64,000 nucleotides of DNA from Delphinapterus leucas (GCF_002288925.2 NW_022097996.1:14179168-14243167); one strand, 5' to 3'. Numbered from the stretch's first letter, positions 1 to 12,179 are shown. Notes: a model not told the origin generated them from the letters alone. Numbers and translations are program-made.

Positions 1-1020
1 TGCTGGAAATTTTTATAAGAAATCTCAGATTAAACTTTTAAAAGGCTTCTTAAGGCCCGGAAAGCCATGCTAAGGGCTTGCCGCAGATTCCGCCTGCAAT
101 ATCTATAGATTTGAGTGAATTTCTCTCTTCTTGAAGTCCCCAAAGTATCTTGAGATTCCTGCACCTGTCAGGTGGTGACCTTCCTTATTCACCTGATAAG
201 ACTTCCGGTAACCTAAGAGTTTCCAATTTCTGGGGGGATAAGTAGAAAGAAAAGATAAATATTTAAATGTTTCAATTCTGCTTACAAAGATATAATTTAC
301 CAAATTGTTGTAAGTCATTAGATTAAGAGAAAAGGTTTTCTTATATCTGGAGAACACAGATTAAAAGACAATAATATTTCAGACCAAAAGAAAATCCATA
401 AAAATTATAATTATATTTACCAGTTCACTCAGTCCTATGTAACTAGTCCTTTTTGTTAACAGTCTTATTAAGCCATCAGGTTTTCCATTAGGATTTCTTA
501 ATTTCTTACCCAGTTCAGCAGTATGATCTGAAATTGAGCAAAAACCTATACTTGTCAAAAAGTCCCTTCTATGAATCTTCTCAAAAATGAAGCATTTTTG
601 CAAAGGCATCAGAGTAACACAATTCTGTCTATGAATGACAAAAGACTTAAAGGGCATGGTTAAAGACCTGACTAGAATGCAACTGACAAAAAAACTTGAT
701 TACTGCTGTGACATACAACATTTTAAGATAATAACTAGAATTATGACTGATAACATTTTACCAGGACATACCACATTTTTAGGAATTCCATATAATTTCT
801 ACAATATCTATATTAATAACATTTACCCAAACAATATACCTAGGAAGTTTTATCACTTATTTGGTAATGCTTCCCATGTAATTTTACATGGAACATTTCT
901 AGGAAACTGAGCAACATTAAGTTTTTCTTTCAATGGTATTGACTTCTCTGTGTTGTCATTCAATTGCCTTTTACAAATTAAGACCTGGGCACTAATCAAC
1001 CTGCTCTTCAAAAAACTCCA
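1..1020. other. AT-rich unassigned sequence
   Basis: About 1 kb of AT-rich DNA with no gene and no repeat family I can name with confidence. Short open frames occur on both strands but have no recognisable motif and look like chance. The internal texture could be a worn old interspersed repeat; I cannot prove that by eye. Confidence 0.4.
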
Positions 1021-1365
1021 TTAAGAAAATGAAAAGAACAATCACAGATAGTGATAAAATATTTGCAAAGCATACATCTGACAAAGGACTTGCATCTAGA
1101 ATATATATACATAGTCTTAAAACTCACCTAACTCAATAATTTTTAAAATTATTCAATAAAATAATGGACAAAGGATTTGAATAGACACTTCACCAAAGGA
1201 GATATACGGAGGGCAAATGATCACATGAAAACACGCTCAATGTAATTAGTGATCAGGGAAATGCAAATTAAAACCACAATAAGACACCACTACACACCCA
1301 CTAGTATAGCTAAAATTAATAAGACTGACCATACCAAACTCTACTGGATTCTCGTAGTAAGTATC
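1021..1365 (+). mobile_element. L1 fragment, ORF2 C-terminal region
   Basis: Degenerate L1 sequence in sense orientation. The stretch around 1150-1300 matches the conserved end of L1 ORF2, with the familiar order of rear-guard phrases; a frame from 1249 reads MIREMQIKTTIRHHYTP, the usual ORF2 C-terminal peptide. It is broken by indels and lacks the Cys-rich end. It is a dead fragment with no coding role. Confidence 0.8.
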
Positions 1366-1994
1366 AGAAAAAAAATTCCCTCAAGCTTCCAGCAGGGGAG
1401 GAGAGAAAGAACCATTTTTAAATATGCCACAGCATTCTTTCTAATTAGGCCTGCCCTCAGAAGAAACTAGTTACCAGAGTCTAACCTGCTGGGTTATTAT
1501 TAGAGTCTATCTGACCTGGGGGAAGCTCTAGCTTTCCAGGTGGGAGAAGGGAAATACTCAAGTCCAACCTACTGGAGCCATCCCTTCCCACCCAAGGGTA
1601 AGAAAAGAAAAAAAAAAAACAAAACTGAGAAATACTCGTGAAGTTCACAGAGGCACAGGCTCCCTAAAAGACTGAGGCCTGATCATAGGACTATAGAATG
1701 CTTCCCCTCCCCACAACGCTGCACCACATTACCAAAGGCCTATTTACACCTGTCCCTTTTTTCTGGTATATCATGTCCAGCTATCAAGAAAAATTTACAA
1801 GCCATATCAAAAGACAAAAAACACAATTTGAAGAGTCAGAGCAAACATCAGGACCAGGCGTGACAGGGATGTTAGAATATCAGATCTGGAATTTAAACCA
1901 ACTATAATTAATATGCTAAGGGCTCCAATAGATAAAGCAGACATTATACAAGAACAGGTAGGTAAGCAGAGAGACAGAAATCCTAATAAAGAAA
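1366..1994 (+). mobile_element. Old L1 5' UTR/ORF1-start-like fragment
   Basis: The stretch 1785-1985 resembles the part of old mammalian L1M elements just before and at the start of ORF1: a long A/G-rich sense strand, the peptide FEESEQTSGPG in the frame from 1698, and a run about aatttaaaccaactataatt. The part 1366-1785 is probably the upstream UTR but I recognise it less well. It ends abruptly at about 1995, where L1 3' sequence begins, so a large internal part of an element is missing or two fragments abut. Confidence 0.5.
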
Positions 1995-2389
1995 AAAGTA
2001 TGGTATACTCATGCAATGGAATACTATGTAGCTATTAAAATGAGTGAACTAGGGGCTTCCCTGGTGGCGCAGTGGTTGAGAGTCCGCCTGCCGATGCAGG
2101 GGACATGGGTTCGTGCCCTGGTCCGGGAAGATCCCACATGCCTTGGAGCGGCTGGGCCCGTGAGCCATGGCCGCTGAGCCTGCGTGTCCGGAGCCTATGC
2201 TCCGCAACGGGAGAGGCCACAACAGTGAGAGGCCCGCGTACCGTTAAAAAAAAAAAAAAAAATGAGTGAACTATTGATCTCACAACATGGTAAATCTCAG
2301 AATAACTATTCTGAGTGAAAGAAGGCAGACAAAAAAGGAATACATAATATACAATTCCATTTATGTAAAACTCTAGAAAATGCAAACTA
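1995..2389 (+). mobile_element. Old L1 3' end, split by a SINE
   Basis: Sense-strand L1 3' region, shown by phrases such as caatggaatactatgtagc and gagtgaaagaaggcagac. It is interrupted by the SINE at 2052-2258, which duplicated 15 bp of it, and ends at the Tigger-like remnant at about 2390. Removing the SINE restores a continuous L1 reading, so the L1 is the older element. Confidence 0.75.
2052..2258 (+). mobile_element. Young CHR-type SINE (tRNA-Glu-derived)
   Basis: A tRNA-derived SINE with a pol III A box (TGGCGCAGTGG) and a B-box-like GGTTCGTGCCC near its 5' end, then a non-tRNA body and an A tail. It is flanked by the 15-bp TSD AAAATGAGTGAACTA at 2037-2051 and 2259-2273. It sits in an old L1 3' end. 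Low divergence from its sisters in this window marks a recent cetacean insertion. Confidence 0.95.
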
Positions 2390-2606
2390 ATGTCGCCCCT
2401 CCCTCTGTATCCAAGGGAGATTTGTTCCAGGACCCGCAATGGATACCAAAATCTGCCGATGCTCAAGTCCTATAGTTGGCCGTCCACAGCTGCAGATTTC
2501 ACAGACCAACCACATATTTATCGGAAAAAATCTGCGTATAACTGGACCCACGCGCTTCAAACCGTGTTGTTCAAAGGTCAACTGTATATGCTGTTGTTTT
2601 TTCAAT
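2390..2606. mobile_element. Tigger-like (TcMar) DNA transposon remnant
   Basis: Starts with a ccctccctctgtatcc-type block and ends with ttcaaaggtcaactgtata, the terminal wording of MER2/MER8-like Tigger elements, with a TA dinucleotide at the right end. At about 217 bp it is an internally deleted non-autonomous copy. No transposase frame survives. The exact subfamily is uncertain. Confidence 0.6.
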
Positions 2607-2810
2607 GTTCATCTTCCTGGTTTCCATAGACACTCTAGTGTTTGAAGCCTACACCATCTTTGTGTTTTTAGCATTATCATAGTGTCTGAAACACTGAAAA
2701 CACCCCCACTGAAGTTGGGTTTTTTCCCTCATGAGAACTACTAACTTCTAAGCAAAGTCAAAATTTTTCATTTTTAAATCTCCTCAATAAAAAAGCAATA
2801 TATTTATCTA
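2607..2810. other. Unassigned spacer
   Basis: AT-rich DNA between the Tigger-like remnant and the next L1 fragment. Nothing recognised. Confidence 0.4.
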
Positions 2811-3380
2811 ATTTATTGTTATGGAAATGCAAAATGATAGAGCCACTTTGAAAGACTGTTTGGCACTTTTTTACCATAAGTTACAGCCATTGTGCTCCTA
2901 GGTTTTCACCAGGCTGATTTGAAAACTTATGTTCACACAAAGGTGAGTGTTGATAGCAGCTTTATTCATAATTACCAAAAAATGGAAACAACCAAGATTT
3001 CCTTCAATAAATGAGAGGTTAAACAAACTCTGGTGCATCCACACAGTGCAATACTTTTTTTTAAAGGAACAATCAAGTTGCAGAAAGACATGGAGAAATC
3101 TCAAATAGATATTACTAAGTGAAAGAAGCCAGTCTGTAAGGTTCCAATTATACGACATTCTGGAAAAGGCAAAACTATGCAAATGGTAAAAATATCAGTG
3201 TTTTCCAGGGTTCCGAGGGAAGAGAGGGTTGAATGATGAAGCACAGGGAATTTTTTTTAGGGTGGTAAAATTATTCTATATATTTTAATGGTGAAAATAC
3301 GACACCACGCATTTGTCAAAACCCATGGAACTTTATAGATTAGTGAAGCTTAATGTATGCAAACTAAAAAAGTCATTTAA

Positions 3381-3591
3381 GGGCTTCCCTGGTGGCGCAG
3401 TGGTTGAGAGTCCGCCTGCCGATGCAGGGGACACGGGTTTGTGTCCCGGTCCGGGAAGATCCCACATGCCGCGCAGCGGCTGGGCCCGTGAGCCATGGCC
3501 GCTGAGCCTGCGCGTCCGGAGCCTGTGCTCCGCAATGGGAGAGTCCACAACAGTGAGAGGCCCACATACCAAAAAAAAAAAAAAAAAAAAG
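3381..3591 (+). mobile_element. Young CHR-type SINE
   Basis: Same subfamily as the copy at 2052, with A box TGGCGCAGTGG and an A tail of 20 residues. The TSD AAAAGTCATTTAA lies at 3368-3380 and 3592-3604. The right TSD overlaps the target site of the older neighbouring SINE at 3615. Confidence 0.95.
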
Positions 3592-3614
3592 AAAAGTCAT
3601 TTAAGAGTTTGAGG

Positions 3615-3731
3615 GGAATTCCCTGGCAGTCCAGTGGTTAGGACTCAGCGCTTTCACTGCCAGGGCCCAATCCCTAGTCGGGGAACTGAGATCCCACAAG
3701 CCGCCTGGTTCGGCCAAAGTAAAAAAAAAAA
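3615..3731 (+). mobile_element. Older short CHR-type SINE
   Basis: A diverged tRNA-Glu-type SINE beginning ggaattccctggcagtccag, with a B-box-like segment near 3670 and an A tail. Imperfect TSDs at 3597-3614 and 3732-3750 (tcatttaagagtttgagg against tcatttaggagtctgaagg) show that it is old. It is about 117 bp and belongs to an earlier subfamily. Confidence 0.85.
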
Positions 3732-4190
3732 TCATTTAGGAGTCTGAAGGATACCAGAATAGAATACATAATATGACAAAACTATCTAACCATATTACAA
3801 ATGTATGAAACAACTTCATTGAAAGGGGTGGGGGAAAAGCTGCTGACACTGTACACTTTGGAAATGGAGTCTGTAAGATCAAAGGCAAAAGAAACTGTAC
3901 ATAAGCACAGTTGATACACCCTAGCTGATCAAGTTGATTCCCATGGGGTGTAGATTAACCATTTTGATACCACTATAGATGTATACTAGAATTGAACAAT
4001 TAAATTAACGGGCAGCAGATAATGGGAGCCAGGTTCTCACTGTTGGAGTGGAAGGTTACAGATAATCTAGGGGAGGAGTCCAGAAAGACCCACCTGGAAA
4101 CAGATTAGAGTTAGAGAGATCAGTGTGAATTGACCCTTAATGTAGACACAAATGTTTATATACAAAAATGTTCATAGATATGTGTATGTA

Positions 4191-4590
4191 ACCTATTAAT
4201 ATAAACACATATATTTTCTTGCTTTGTCAGCTGACACCTCTTACAAGCAGCAACACTTCAGTAGCAAGCACCCAGACCCTTTCTTTTGATGTCTCCTTCC
4301 TACTTCCCTCTGGCCCTCCATTTCTCTCTCGCAAAGTGTACTTTTGGGATAATCTATTTCAATTTCTTCTTGTTTTTGGAGAAGAAAATGGAGCCCCCCA
4401 AAGATAAGTTTTCTAAAGTCATACAGTCAGTTAATAGCAGGGTCAGCCCTGGAACGCCTTGTATTATTCCACTGACTTTCATGTACTGGATAATACCCAA
4501 ACTATGAGGGTAATGTTTATTGCATTTTATAAAACAGGAGAGCTTGGGACCAGCTCTTTCCCCTAAACATTCCCCAATACCCTTCTTAGG
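4191..4590. other. Unassigned, with a possible MIR fragment
   Basis: No gene. About 4360-4480 has the wording of a reverse MIR (gagaagaaaatggagccc, then agtcatacagtcagttaata), but it is too worn for a firm call. Confidence 0.35.
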
Positions 4591-4646
4591 GCTAGGAAGC
4601 AGTGCTGGAGGTTAATTTGCTAGGAAGCAGTGCTGGAGATTAATTT
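4591..4646. repeat. 28-bp tandem duplication
   Basis: Two copies of a 28-bp unit beginning GCTAGGAAGCAGTGCTGGAG at 4591-4618 and 4619-4646, differing at one base. No relation to a known mobile element is seen. Confidence 0.95.
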
Positions 4647-7329
4647 GCCCCAGTTCCTTTCTGTATTCATTTTAACCAAAAATGATCACAAGATTTTCTT
4701 TGACAGGTGTTGCATTTTCTTATGAGCATAAAAGAACTGAAAGGATTAGAGTTTGTTAACATTAAGCTCTTTAAAATGAGCAAATAGGACAGAGGACATT
4801 TCACCTTGGCCCAAAATCAAAGAAACTGATTGACTGATGCTCTTATCTACTTTTTTTTTTTAAGTTTCATTATATAACAAAGGAAAAATCATCTCAAATT
4901 TTCCTGGCCCTCACCCTTCCTGCTTCTCTTTGCTTTCTTTATAGTTAAGCAAAGACACTCAAAAAATTGGCTCTTAAAATTAGCCAAATTAGAAAATGAG
5001 CCTGGTTGTGAAGTTGGTGATGCACTTTGCTTCCTGCCTTCTCTGGAGCTTTCCAGATTTTAAAACTCAAATTTCATGCAAATGAACCCTGTCTTAATCA
5101 TTCCCTTTTGTTTTGCTTGACTGAAAGTAATTACAGTAATTCACAGTGATCCATAAATCACCTTTTTCCAATGGCACCACCATCCTCTCTGTTCCACATG
5201 TTCATAATGTAACCTGAGAATAATGTTTTTCCCCAAGGTCTTGCATCAGCTGGGGCTCTCTTTTGCCCCATCCTATTCTCCACTCCTCTAGCACACCCTC
5301 CAGTTCATCCAAGCTAAAATCTCTCTCACTCTTTCTCTCCCACCCCCACCCCATCTCACTCATACACTCACACGCCCACACACACGCACGTACACGTACA
5401 CATACTTTTGCACCCCGTCCACAATTGCATTCCCAGACTTGATATTTCCAACACTCTGTGTATGAAATCCTACCCATCCTCCAGGCCTTGGAAGTGTTTC
5501 ATCTTTTCCAAAAACACTCCCTTATTTGCCCAGGACTCTGCTAGACACTGTTAAAGAGAAAGATCAGTTCTACATGACCTCTATCCCCAAGGAGCTAGTG
5601 ATTTTCATCGATCCCATCTCAAAATACTAGAACATTTCATGTCACCACAAGCAATTGATTAATACAGAGAATGTCTTGTTTGACTCTCTACCTCACAATA
5701 GATTGTTAGAACATAAATTACACATTACACTTTCATAGTCTTTGCCTCCCTACTCCAGTTTAGAGGGAGGGTGGGAGACAGAGGAAGGAAGACGAGAACA
5801 CAAGAGCCCAGGTAACAAGCTCAACAGCCTTCAATTCTAGGCCTAAACCTAATAATAATAATAACTCTAAGTCTCCTCAAATGAAAGGGCTGGAGCAGAA
5901 GTACAGATGAAGTCCCATGCACTGTATGTTTAAATATTTTAAAATTTTAAACCAAGCTAACAAATTGTTCAATAAAATAGGTCCTCTCCTCTTATCCTGA
6001 TGAATATACCCTCATAACAACAAAAAAAAAAAAGAAAGAAAGAAAAGTTCAGGTAAAGCTAGGATTTTAAATGACTGAAAGTCAGAAAAATATCAACAGT
6101 GATTGAATTATTGTCCTCGTTCTGTTGCTGGGCTAGCAATGATCAGTAATAAAGTCATACATGATTCATAATTGTTACTTACTTATTCTACAAACTTTAT
6201 TTTCCTTGCCTCCATTTCAGTAAAACCACTGTTCTTACAATTGATATTTTTACATGTTTTAGATTCTATTGACAGGAATGATATCGAAAACTAAAATATA
6301 ATTGTGTTAAGGTTTACAAAATTCTAATATATTTTCAATAAAAGTATAAAGTAAATGTCAAAAACTTTTCTGTTCATAATGTGTTTTTAGAAGTTATTTC
6401 TTCTAAAGCATTCAAAATGATCTATTAAAATTTAAAGACAAAAAAAATCATATTATAGTTAAAAATACCAAAGTTTAAATCAAAATGATTTAAGTAAACT
6501 GGGTTTTATTTAATTTTTTGAAAGTATGATTACATCTTACTATGATATATTTCGTTAAAATAAACCTATTCTCAAATCAATGTCCATCTAGTTGCCAATG
6601 AATGATTGGTACCGCATTTCACAATGTTACGTCTAGACCCACACATGCACAAATGTCAGCGTATTTTTGTTTAAAAGTGCAAAATGTTCTTCAGCTGCTA
6701 GGATCAACTGTTGGCAAATATTATGCTAATCCGTGAATAACTCTGAAACCACAAGTTAAACCTGAAGAGGAGCAAGAAATGAATACTGGGTGCTATTGGA
6801 AAATGATACTTTATTAGGCAAAAATGTATTGCACTCATGCTATCCGAGAAAAGGATTTGACAAATTGTTTTTACATTTACGTAAGTGCTCCCATCTCTCA
6901 CATCCTCCTCATTCACCTAAGCAGTGTCCCCTCTAAATCCTGCATGACACCGCCCACAGACCTTCCCAGCATTTAAAGACAATTCCCTTCAGTCTTGAGA
7001 CTTAGGGCAGGAGATGTGAATAAATATTTCCCTGGAGTTAGTCATGAAAACAAATGTTTAAGTTACGTCTCATGCCCAGTGCTGAGCACCAAATCCCCAG
7101 GGACAGAGGCTTTCATGGGTTCTTCAGCAAATTTGTTTTTGTTTGTTTGCATGTCATGCTCAGGACTAAAGGAGTATTTCATGATTAACATCATCCAAAA
7201 AATAAAAAAATCCCGGTCCACGAAATAAGAACGTGATACTATGAAAAGGGGAACATTCAAAATATAAGAAAGAGCTCTTGAGAAGTAAAAGCATGAAAGC
7301 AAAAAAATTTAATTCAGAAAAAATGTTGG
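4647..7329. other. Repeat-poor AT-rich unique region
   Basis: About 2.7 kb with no recognisable SINE, LINE, LTR or DNA transposon, which is unusual in this window. It holds a CT-rich and CA-rich patch at 5320-5405, a short A/GAAA tract near 6021-6047 and very AT-rich DNA at 5900-6600. Open frames are short and lack motifs. It could hold conserved non-coding elements, but alignment is required to know. Confidence 0.45.
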
Positions 7330-8625
7330 GAAATAATGTTGAGGAAAGACCCCAGGAAGGAGAACAAATTGAAAAAGAGAGAGAAAATTGGTGAGATAAG
7401 TAAGGAAAACAGAGGATCAATCCAGGACATACAACGGCCAACTAATAGGAGTTCTAGAAAAAGAAAGTAGGGAAAAGAGCAACAATTATACAACAGTAAC
7501 AACAAAAATAATAATTTCCAGGACTGAAAAGGAAGATCATGTCACATTTCTGAAAAGCAGGGATAAGATAAGAATCTAAAATTATGTGGAGAGTAAAAAT
7601 GTGTTCATTTACAAGGCATGTATCAATGTCATTAAAATTCTTATTAGCAACACTAGTAGCTAGAAAACAATGTGGCAGTACCATCAAAATGGGAGAGACA
7701 ATTGATTCTAATCTAGAATTAGGTACCAAACCAAACTATCAAGTATGTGGGTAAAATAAAGACATTTTTGACTTTCAATATGCCCCCAAAATTGTCCTCC
7801 CAAGTACCTTTCCCAGGAAGCTACTGGATGACTCACTCCCTCACAGAAAAGACTTAGGCAAGAAAGAGGAAGACGTGGGATCCTAGTAACAGGGCTCCAA
7901 CACAGAAGAGATGATGAAGGACCCCATGGAATTGCAGTGAAGAGCAGCCCAGTATGGCAATTCTGCAGGAGGTGAGAGAGAAAACAGCTGGACTGGAACA
8001 GGCAAAGGAAGTTCCCTGAAGGAGGTCATCAAGAAAGAATGAAAGTGATAGAAAACCTGAAATATTCAGAGGAGCTTCTCTGATTTGTTTCAGAGGAAAG
8101 TTTGGGGGATTTAGTGAATGGGCCAAATAAAACTTGGCGAATAAAAAAGTGACAATAGTTAATTCAGGGGTAAAATTAAGTTGTTGTTGTTTTTTTTTAA
8201 AGAAGAAGAAATGGTGTCCTGGCATACTGTGAAGCTCAACTGTGAATATTAGTTACATAGTAATAATAATGTAAATACTGGGGAATGACTCAACCAAAAC
8301 TTTTGAGAAAACCATATGGGAAAAATTAGGGAGTAATGGGAGAGGAAATGTGTGTGTGCTCATGTGTGTGTGCAGGTATGAGTGTGTGTGTAAAGGCAAT
8401 ATATCACTGAAAATATAAGAAATATAATATAATCACAATACTGGGGGAAGAAAACAGGAGAAACAGGTAAAAGAGTTGAAAATATTACCTCAAGAATGTA
8501 AGAATTGGAAATGATGAGAAATTTGGCAAAGAACTGCTGTTTTTTCATTATATATCTAATATTATTTGTTGACTTTTAAACTATGTACATGATTTACTTT
8601 GATAAAATTCAATTAAAAATTAAGT
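7330..8625 (+). mobile_element. Old HAL1/L1M-like LINE fragment
   Basis: A long A-rich sense strand with phrases typical of HAL1/L1M elements: caatccaggacatacaacgg and ctaataggagttctagaaa near 7415-7460, agtagctagaaaacaatgtg near 7655, and aggaagctactggatgactc near 7815. All frames are broken. It ends in an A-rich stretch near 8600-8620. The family call rests on remembered consensus style, so HAL1 against L1M is unresolved. Confidence 0.55.
8341..8396. repeat. Imperfect TG-rich tract
   Basis: Interrupted TG repeats (tgtgtgtgctcatgtgtgtg and following) inside the old LINE fragment. Confidence 0.75.
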
Positions 8626-10328
8626 TGCATGGGAGGGAGTGTGTGGGATGAGACTGTTTATGACAGATTGCAAAGGGATTCTAGAAAAGTGAGAGAGTTA
8701 GATGACCAGGTGTGAAAAATAAGATTGCTTCTCAGCATTAAAAAGTCCACTTTAGATTCAAGACCATGATTTTAAAGTGAGACTACCCAGTGTAATTACA
8801 TGTTTTCCTCCAACTACATTTCTCCGTGCTTAAGCACAGGTGCCAAGCAGAAAAAGAGTTGGATTGTGATGTAGCCAAGTGAATATGATAAAGAGCGAGC
8901 AGAAAGGGAATCAAAGGTATCTGCAAGGATTATAATTGAACATGGAATTTAAGATAGGTGAAGAGGGGATGAGGTTCAAGGGAATGAGAGGCAGGGAAAA
9001 TATGGTAGGACCAATGGATTGGAAGTCATGATGTTGGGCTAAAGAACACTGGTGTTGGGCAGAAAAAGGGCAGAACGTGATATTGAGAGGGAGGAGATAT
9101 TGCAGCTATTGGTGATGGTGAGGTTGAAAATCTACCTGGGGGAATGAGTGGCTGAGGATGGGTGAAGGACAAGATAAAGAGGAGAAGAGCTCAAGGAAGT
9201 AAGGGAAGGGGACTCACTTTGGATAATTTGACCACAAGTAGTAAGGCGGAAAAACTGAGGGGATAATTGTTGACACCCACAATGACAGGTGTCATCTTCA
9301 TATTTTATGTCCACGATCTTTAGGCACCTGAGTTTATAAATTCAGGATTCAAAGAGCTGTTTTGCCCAGTCTAGGGCAAACACTATACATATCTGGGGGA
9401 TAGTGGTGGGGTGTATTTTGAAAATCCTTGCAGGTGATGACAGCAATGCCTTCAGTTCAGAGGTTCTTTGGTTGTTTTTAATGTCCTAAATAATAAGATA
9501 CTGGGTTGCTATCTTTTATTTATTCCAGGGGACCATTTATTGAGTTCTACTGTGTATCCACTCCTTCCTATACCCAAAATGGATCAAGCCCCCCCATACA
9601 TACCCAATGGTAGCACATGAAAGCCTAGCGCCAAGCCCTGTCTTCCACACTCGCTCACACTCACCTTGGCTTCATCACTCCTCTCCCTTAGCTCTCCAAT
9701 CCCATGTTTCTATACCTCAGATCCTAATCGCCATTTCAGCCTCTTCTATCTAGGCCACCATCTTGTAACTCTTCAGTGTACTACATCTAGTTATCTTGAT
9801 TTTGAACCTGAACCATGATAACCTCCTATTCTGGAACACACTCAGCTTCCAAGAATACATTCCAATAAAGATGAAGATGAAGGATCCAAAACTCTTCCCC
9901 CAGGATATGCATTAATGCTCCATGTGTCCTGCCCCAAAGACAGTCCATTGTCTCTCATCAAACAATGTGTATCAGTTATCTAGCAGGTGCCTGGCACCGT
10001 GCTAGGGAGAGGTATTGTTACAAAACTAAACAGGACATAGTCAAGCTTTCCACTAATCCTTTAATACTTAAAGATTACAAATGAGTTTTAATACAGATTT
10101 CCTTTGCTTTTGGTATTGAAGGCTTTGTCTACTAAAACAAAGAATAATTTTTTGCTCCACACTCTAATTTGACTGAAGTAATAAAAAATTCAATCCAATC
10201 AAAACTTTACTGTCAATTATCTCAAAATCCTTCTACAATTTTGCTATTAGCTAAGGAATTTATACAGCCTAAAAATAAAGTTAGAACAATTATCTTAATG
10301 TTGAACTTACAGTTTTTTTCATGGTTAT
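8626..10328. other. Unassigned sequence
   Basis: No gene and no confident repeat. 8860-9260 is purine-rich with many gagg/gaag words; 9550-9850 is pyrimidine-rich. This may be worn repeat DNA. Confidence 0.35.
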
Positions 10329-10341
10329 TTCAAGGGTATTT

Positions 10342-10539
10342 TATTTTATTTATTTATATTTTTAGAATGAGTGTTTTTTTTTAAGTCTTTATTGAATTTG
10401 TTACAAGACTGCTCCTGTTTTATGTTTTGGTTTTTTGGCTGAGACGCATGTGGGATCTTAGTTCTCCGACCAGGTATCAAACCTGCACCCCCTGCGTTGG
10501 AAGGCAAAGCCTTAACCACTGGGCAACCAGGGAAGTCCC
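10342..10539 (-). mobile_element. Older CHR-type SINE with 3' tail region
   Basis: Reverse-orientation SINE. Its sense strand starts at about 10539 (gggacttccctggttgccca) and ends with the 3' region gttttggt...caataaagactta near 10390-10430, the same tail body as the SINE at 44984. The TSD TTCAAGGGTATTT lies at 10329-10341 and 10540-10552. The T-rich part at 10342-10385 is its degenerated A tail. Confidence 0.88.
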
Positions 10540-10552
10540 TTCAAGGGTATTT

Positions 10553-12145
10553 CAATTTTTTTTTCCCAGAGAAACTGCATTTAACCAATTAATAGTCTCC
10601 TTTTAAATCTTTCATTGATTTTTAACTTTTCACAGATCTTACTTCCCCAGCTAGGACAGGGACTGTTTCTAATCTTTCCTTATATCATTTACAATTCCCA
10701 ACATCATGCTGGATACACAGAATGACCTTGACACACGTGTGTCTGGAGATTTGGCGGTGGGGGGGGGGGCTTTCTTTTTAAGAAAGGTATGAAAACATCT
10801 GTTTTCTTTAAAAGCTTCATGCATTCTCTAGTACCTACACTATAGTTATGTAAGAGAATATCCTTTTTCTTAGAAAGTACACACAAGTATTTAGGAGTAA
10901 AAAGGCACAATGTTTCCGATTTACTTTCAAAAGTTCAGGGGGAAAACATAAAAATATACATAGAGAGAAAGAGGGAGAAAGGGAGGAGTGTTAAAGCAAA
11001 AATAGAAAATGGGGAAAATTGTCAACAGTTGGTGAACCAGTAAAGAAAGGTATATATTCTTGCAACTTTGCTGGAACTTTGAATCTATATAAAAATTAGA
11101 AGTTACCCTAAAAAGTCAATATCTAGAAAGAAGTGTACCCTGTAGTGAAAAGGTCTATCTTGCTACACCCTAGAAAGCAAGAGGGAAACTATTTTGAGTG
11201 TTGAGTTACAGATGATGGATGAGGTGGTGAGCTCTCCGTGGTTTCAGCAGAGAAAGAGACCCGATGGTAAACGAATTTTCACTTTTGCTCAGCTCGGTTT
11301 GGCCCTCAGACAACTCATCAGTCAGATTTTAAGGAGCTCTGGGAAAATCTCAGTACACATATTTGAGCCCTCTCTAGGACTGCTTCTGGAAGCCCTGCCC
11401 TAAGACAGGTCCACCCTTGAGACACTGTCCTATGGAAAAGGAAGTCAGTGGAACAATGAGTTATAATTACGAGGGAGACTAGATGGCTAAGAGGCTGGGA
11501 AACAGCTGACATCTCTGTGCTTCTGAAAGTAATTCAAGGTTAGCTCCCTAATGCGAGACTGGCCCCTGAAACCTCAAACACTGCCTTCTCTCCTGCTGTA
11601 AGTCATCACCAAATGCCAAATGCATCAGCTGATGTACTCCAGCTCCTGTGTGTTGACGGGAATTTACAGTGCAGAGACCAGCCTCTGGGCACACTCTGCA
11701 AAGCATCCTGGCTCCCTGCTGATGCAAACTACTCAGCTCTTCTGCAGTGACCTGTGAAAACCAGGGTGGGCTTACTGTAAACTGGCAAGGAATTAAGTCA
11801 AGAACGAACAGATGCTCAGGGAAGGGGAATGCCGAGGCCTGACCACAATTGAAATGTCTGAGTCAAAAGTCAAGAAGTCATTCACATGCCAAGGGCCATT
11901 TCCTCCACTCACCCCCACCCCGCTATGCTGGAAGTCAATTCTCCACAGTCTATGGTGAGTCAGGCGTGAGTACTTTGATTACGGCTCGGCTGATGTCATT
12001 CAAGAAAGCAGGGGGTCACCCACTGCATCAGAGGAAGAGACATTTGACTGAGACAGGTCCACCCTTCAGCCCTCTGGGGAGCCTGACATTTCCAGGACAC
12101 AGAAAACAAACTTCCTCTTCAGAGGGAATACGCTTTCAGTGTGGG

Positions 12146-12153
<8 letters not shown>
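10553..12153. other. Unassigned sequence
   Basis: No gene recognised. It contains a run of 11 G at 10759-10769. Frames such as 11849-12214 owe part of their length to the GA microsatellite and have no domain. Confidence 0.4.
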
Positions 12154-12178
<25 letters not shown>

Positions 12179-12179
12179 A
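12154..12179. repeat. (GA)n microsatellite
   Basis: Thirteen uninterrupted GA repeats preceded by an A9 run. They generate spurious Arg-Glu-rich open frames. Confidence 0.97.

Larger units (their letters stand above)
2811..4190 (+). mobile_element. Old L1M 3' UTR, split by two SINEs
   Basis: Sense L1 3' sequence: agcagctttattcataatta near 2955 and gtgaaagaagccagtctg near 3120 are late ORF2/3' UTR phrases, followed by a long old-type 3' UTR. SINEs at 3381-3591 and 3615-3731 interrupt it. High divergence points to an old L1M subfamily. The right boundary near 4190 is approximate. Confidence 0.7.

Noticed and set aside
2060..2140. tRNA-like A and B boxes at the start of each SINE
   Set aside because: These are SINE pol III promoters, not tRNA genes; no cloverleaf with intact acceptor stem.
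2035..2466. 143-codon minus-strand frame
   Set aside because: It reads the antisense of the young SINE at 2052 and its L1/Tigger flanks; no independent domain.
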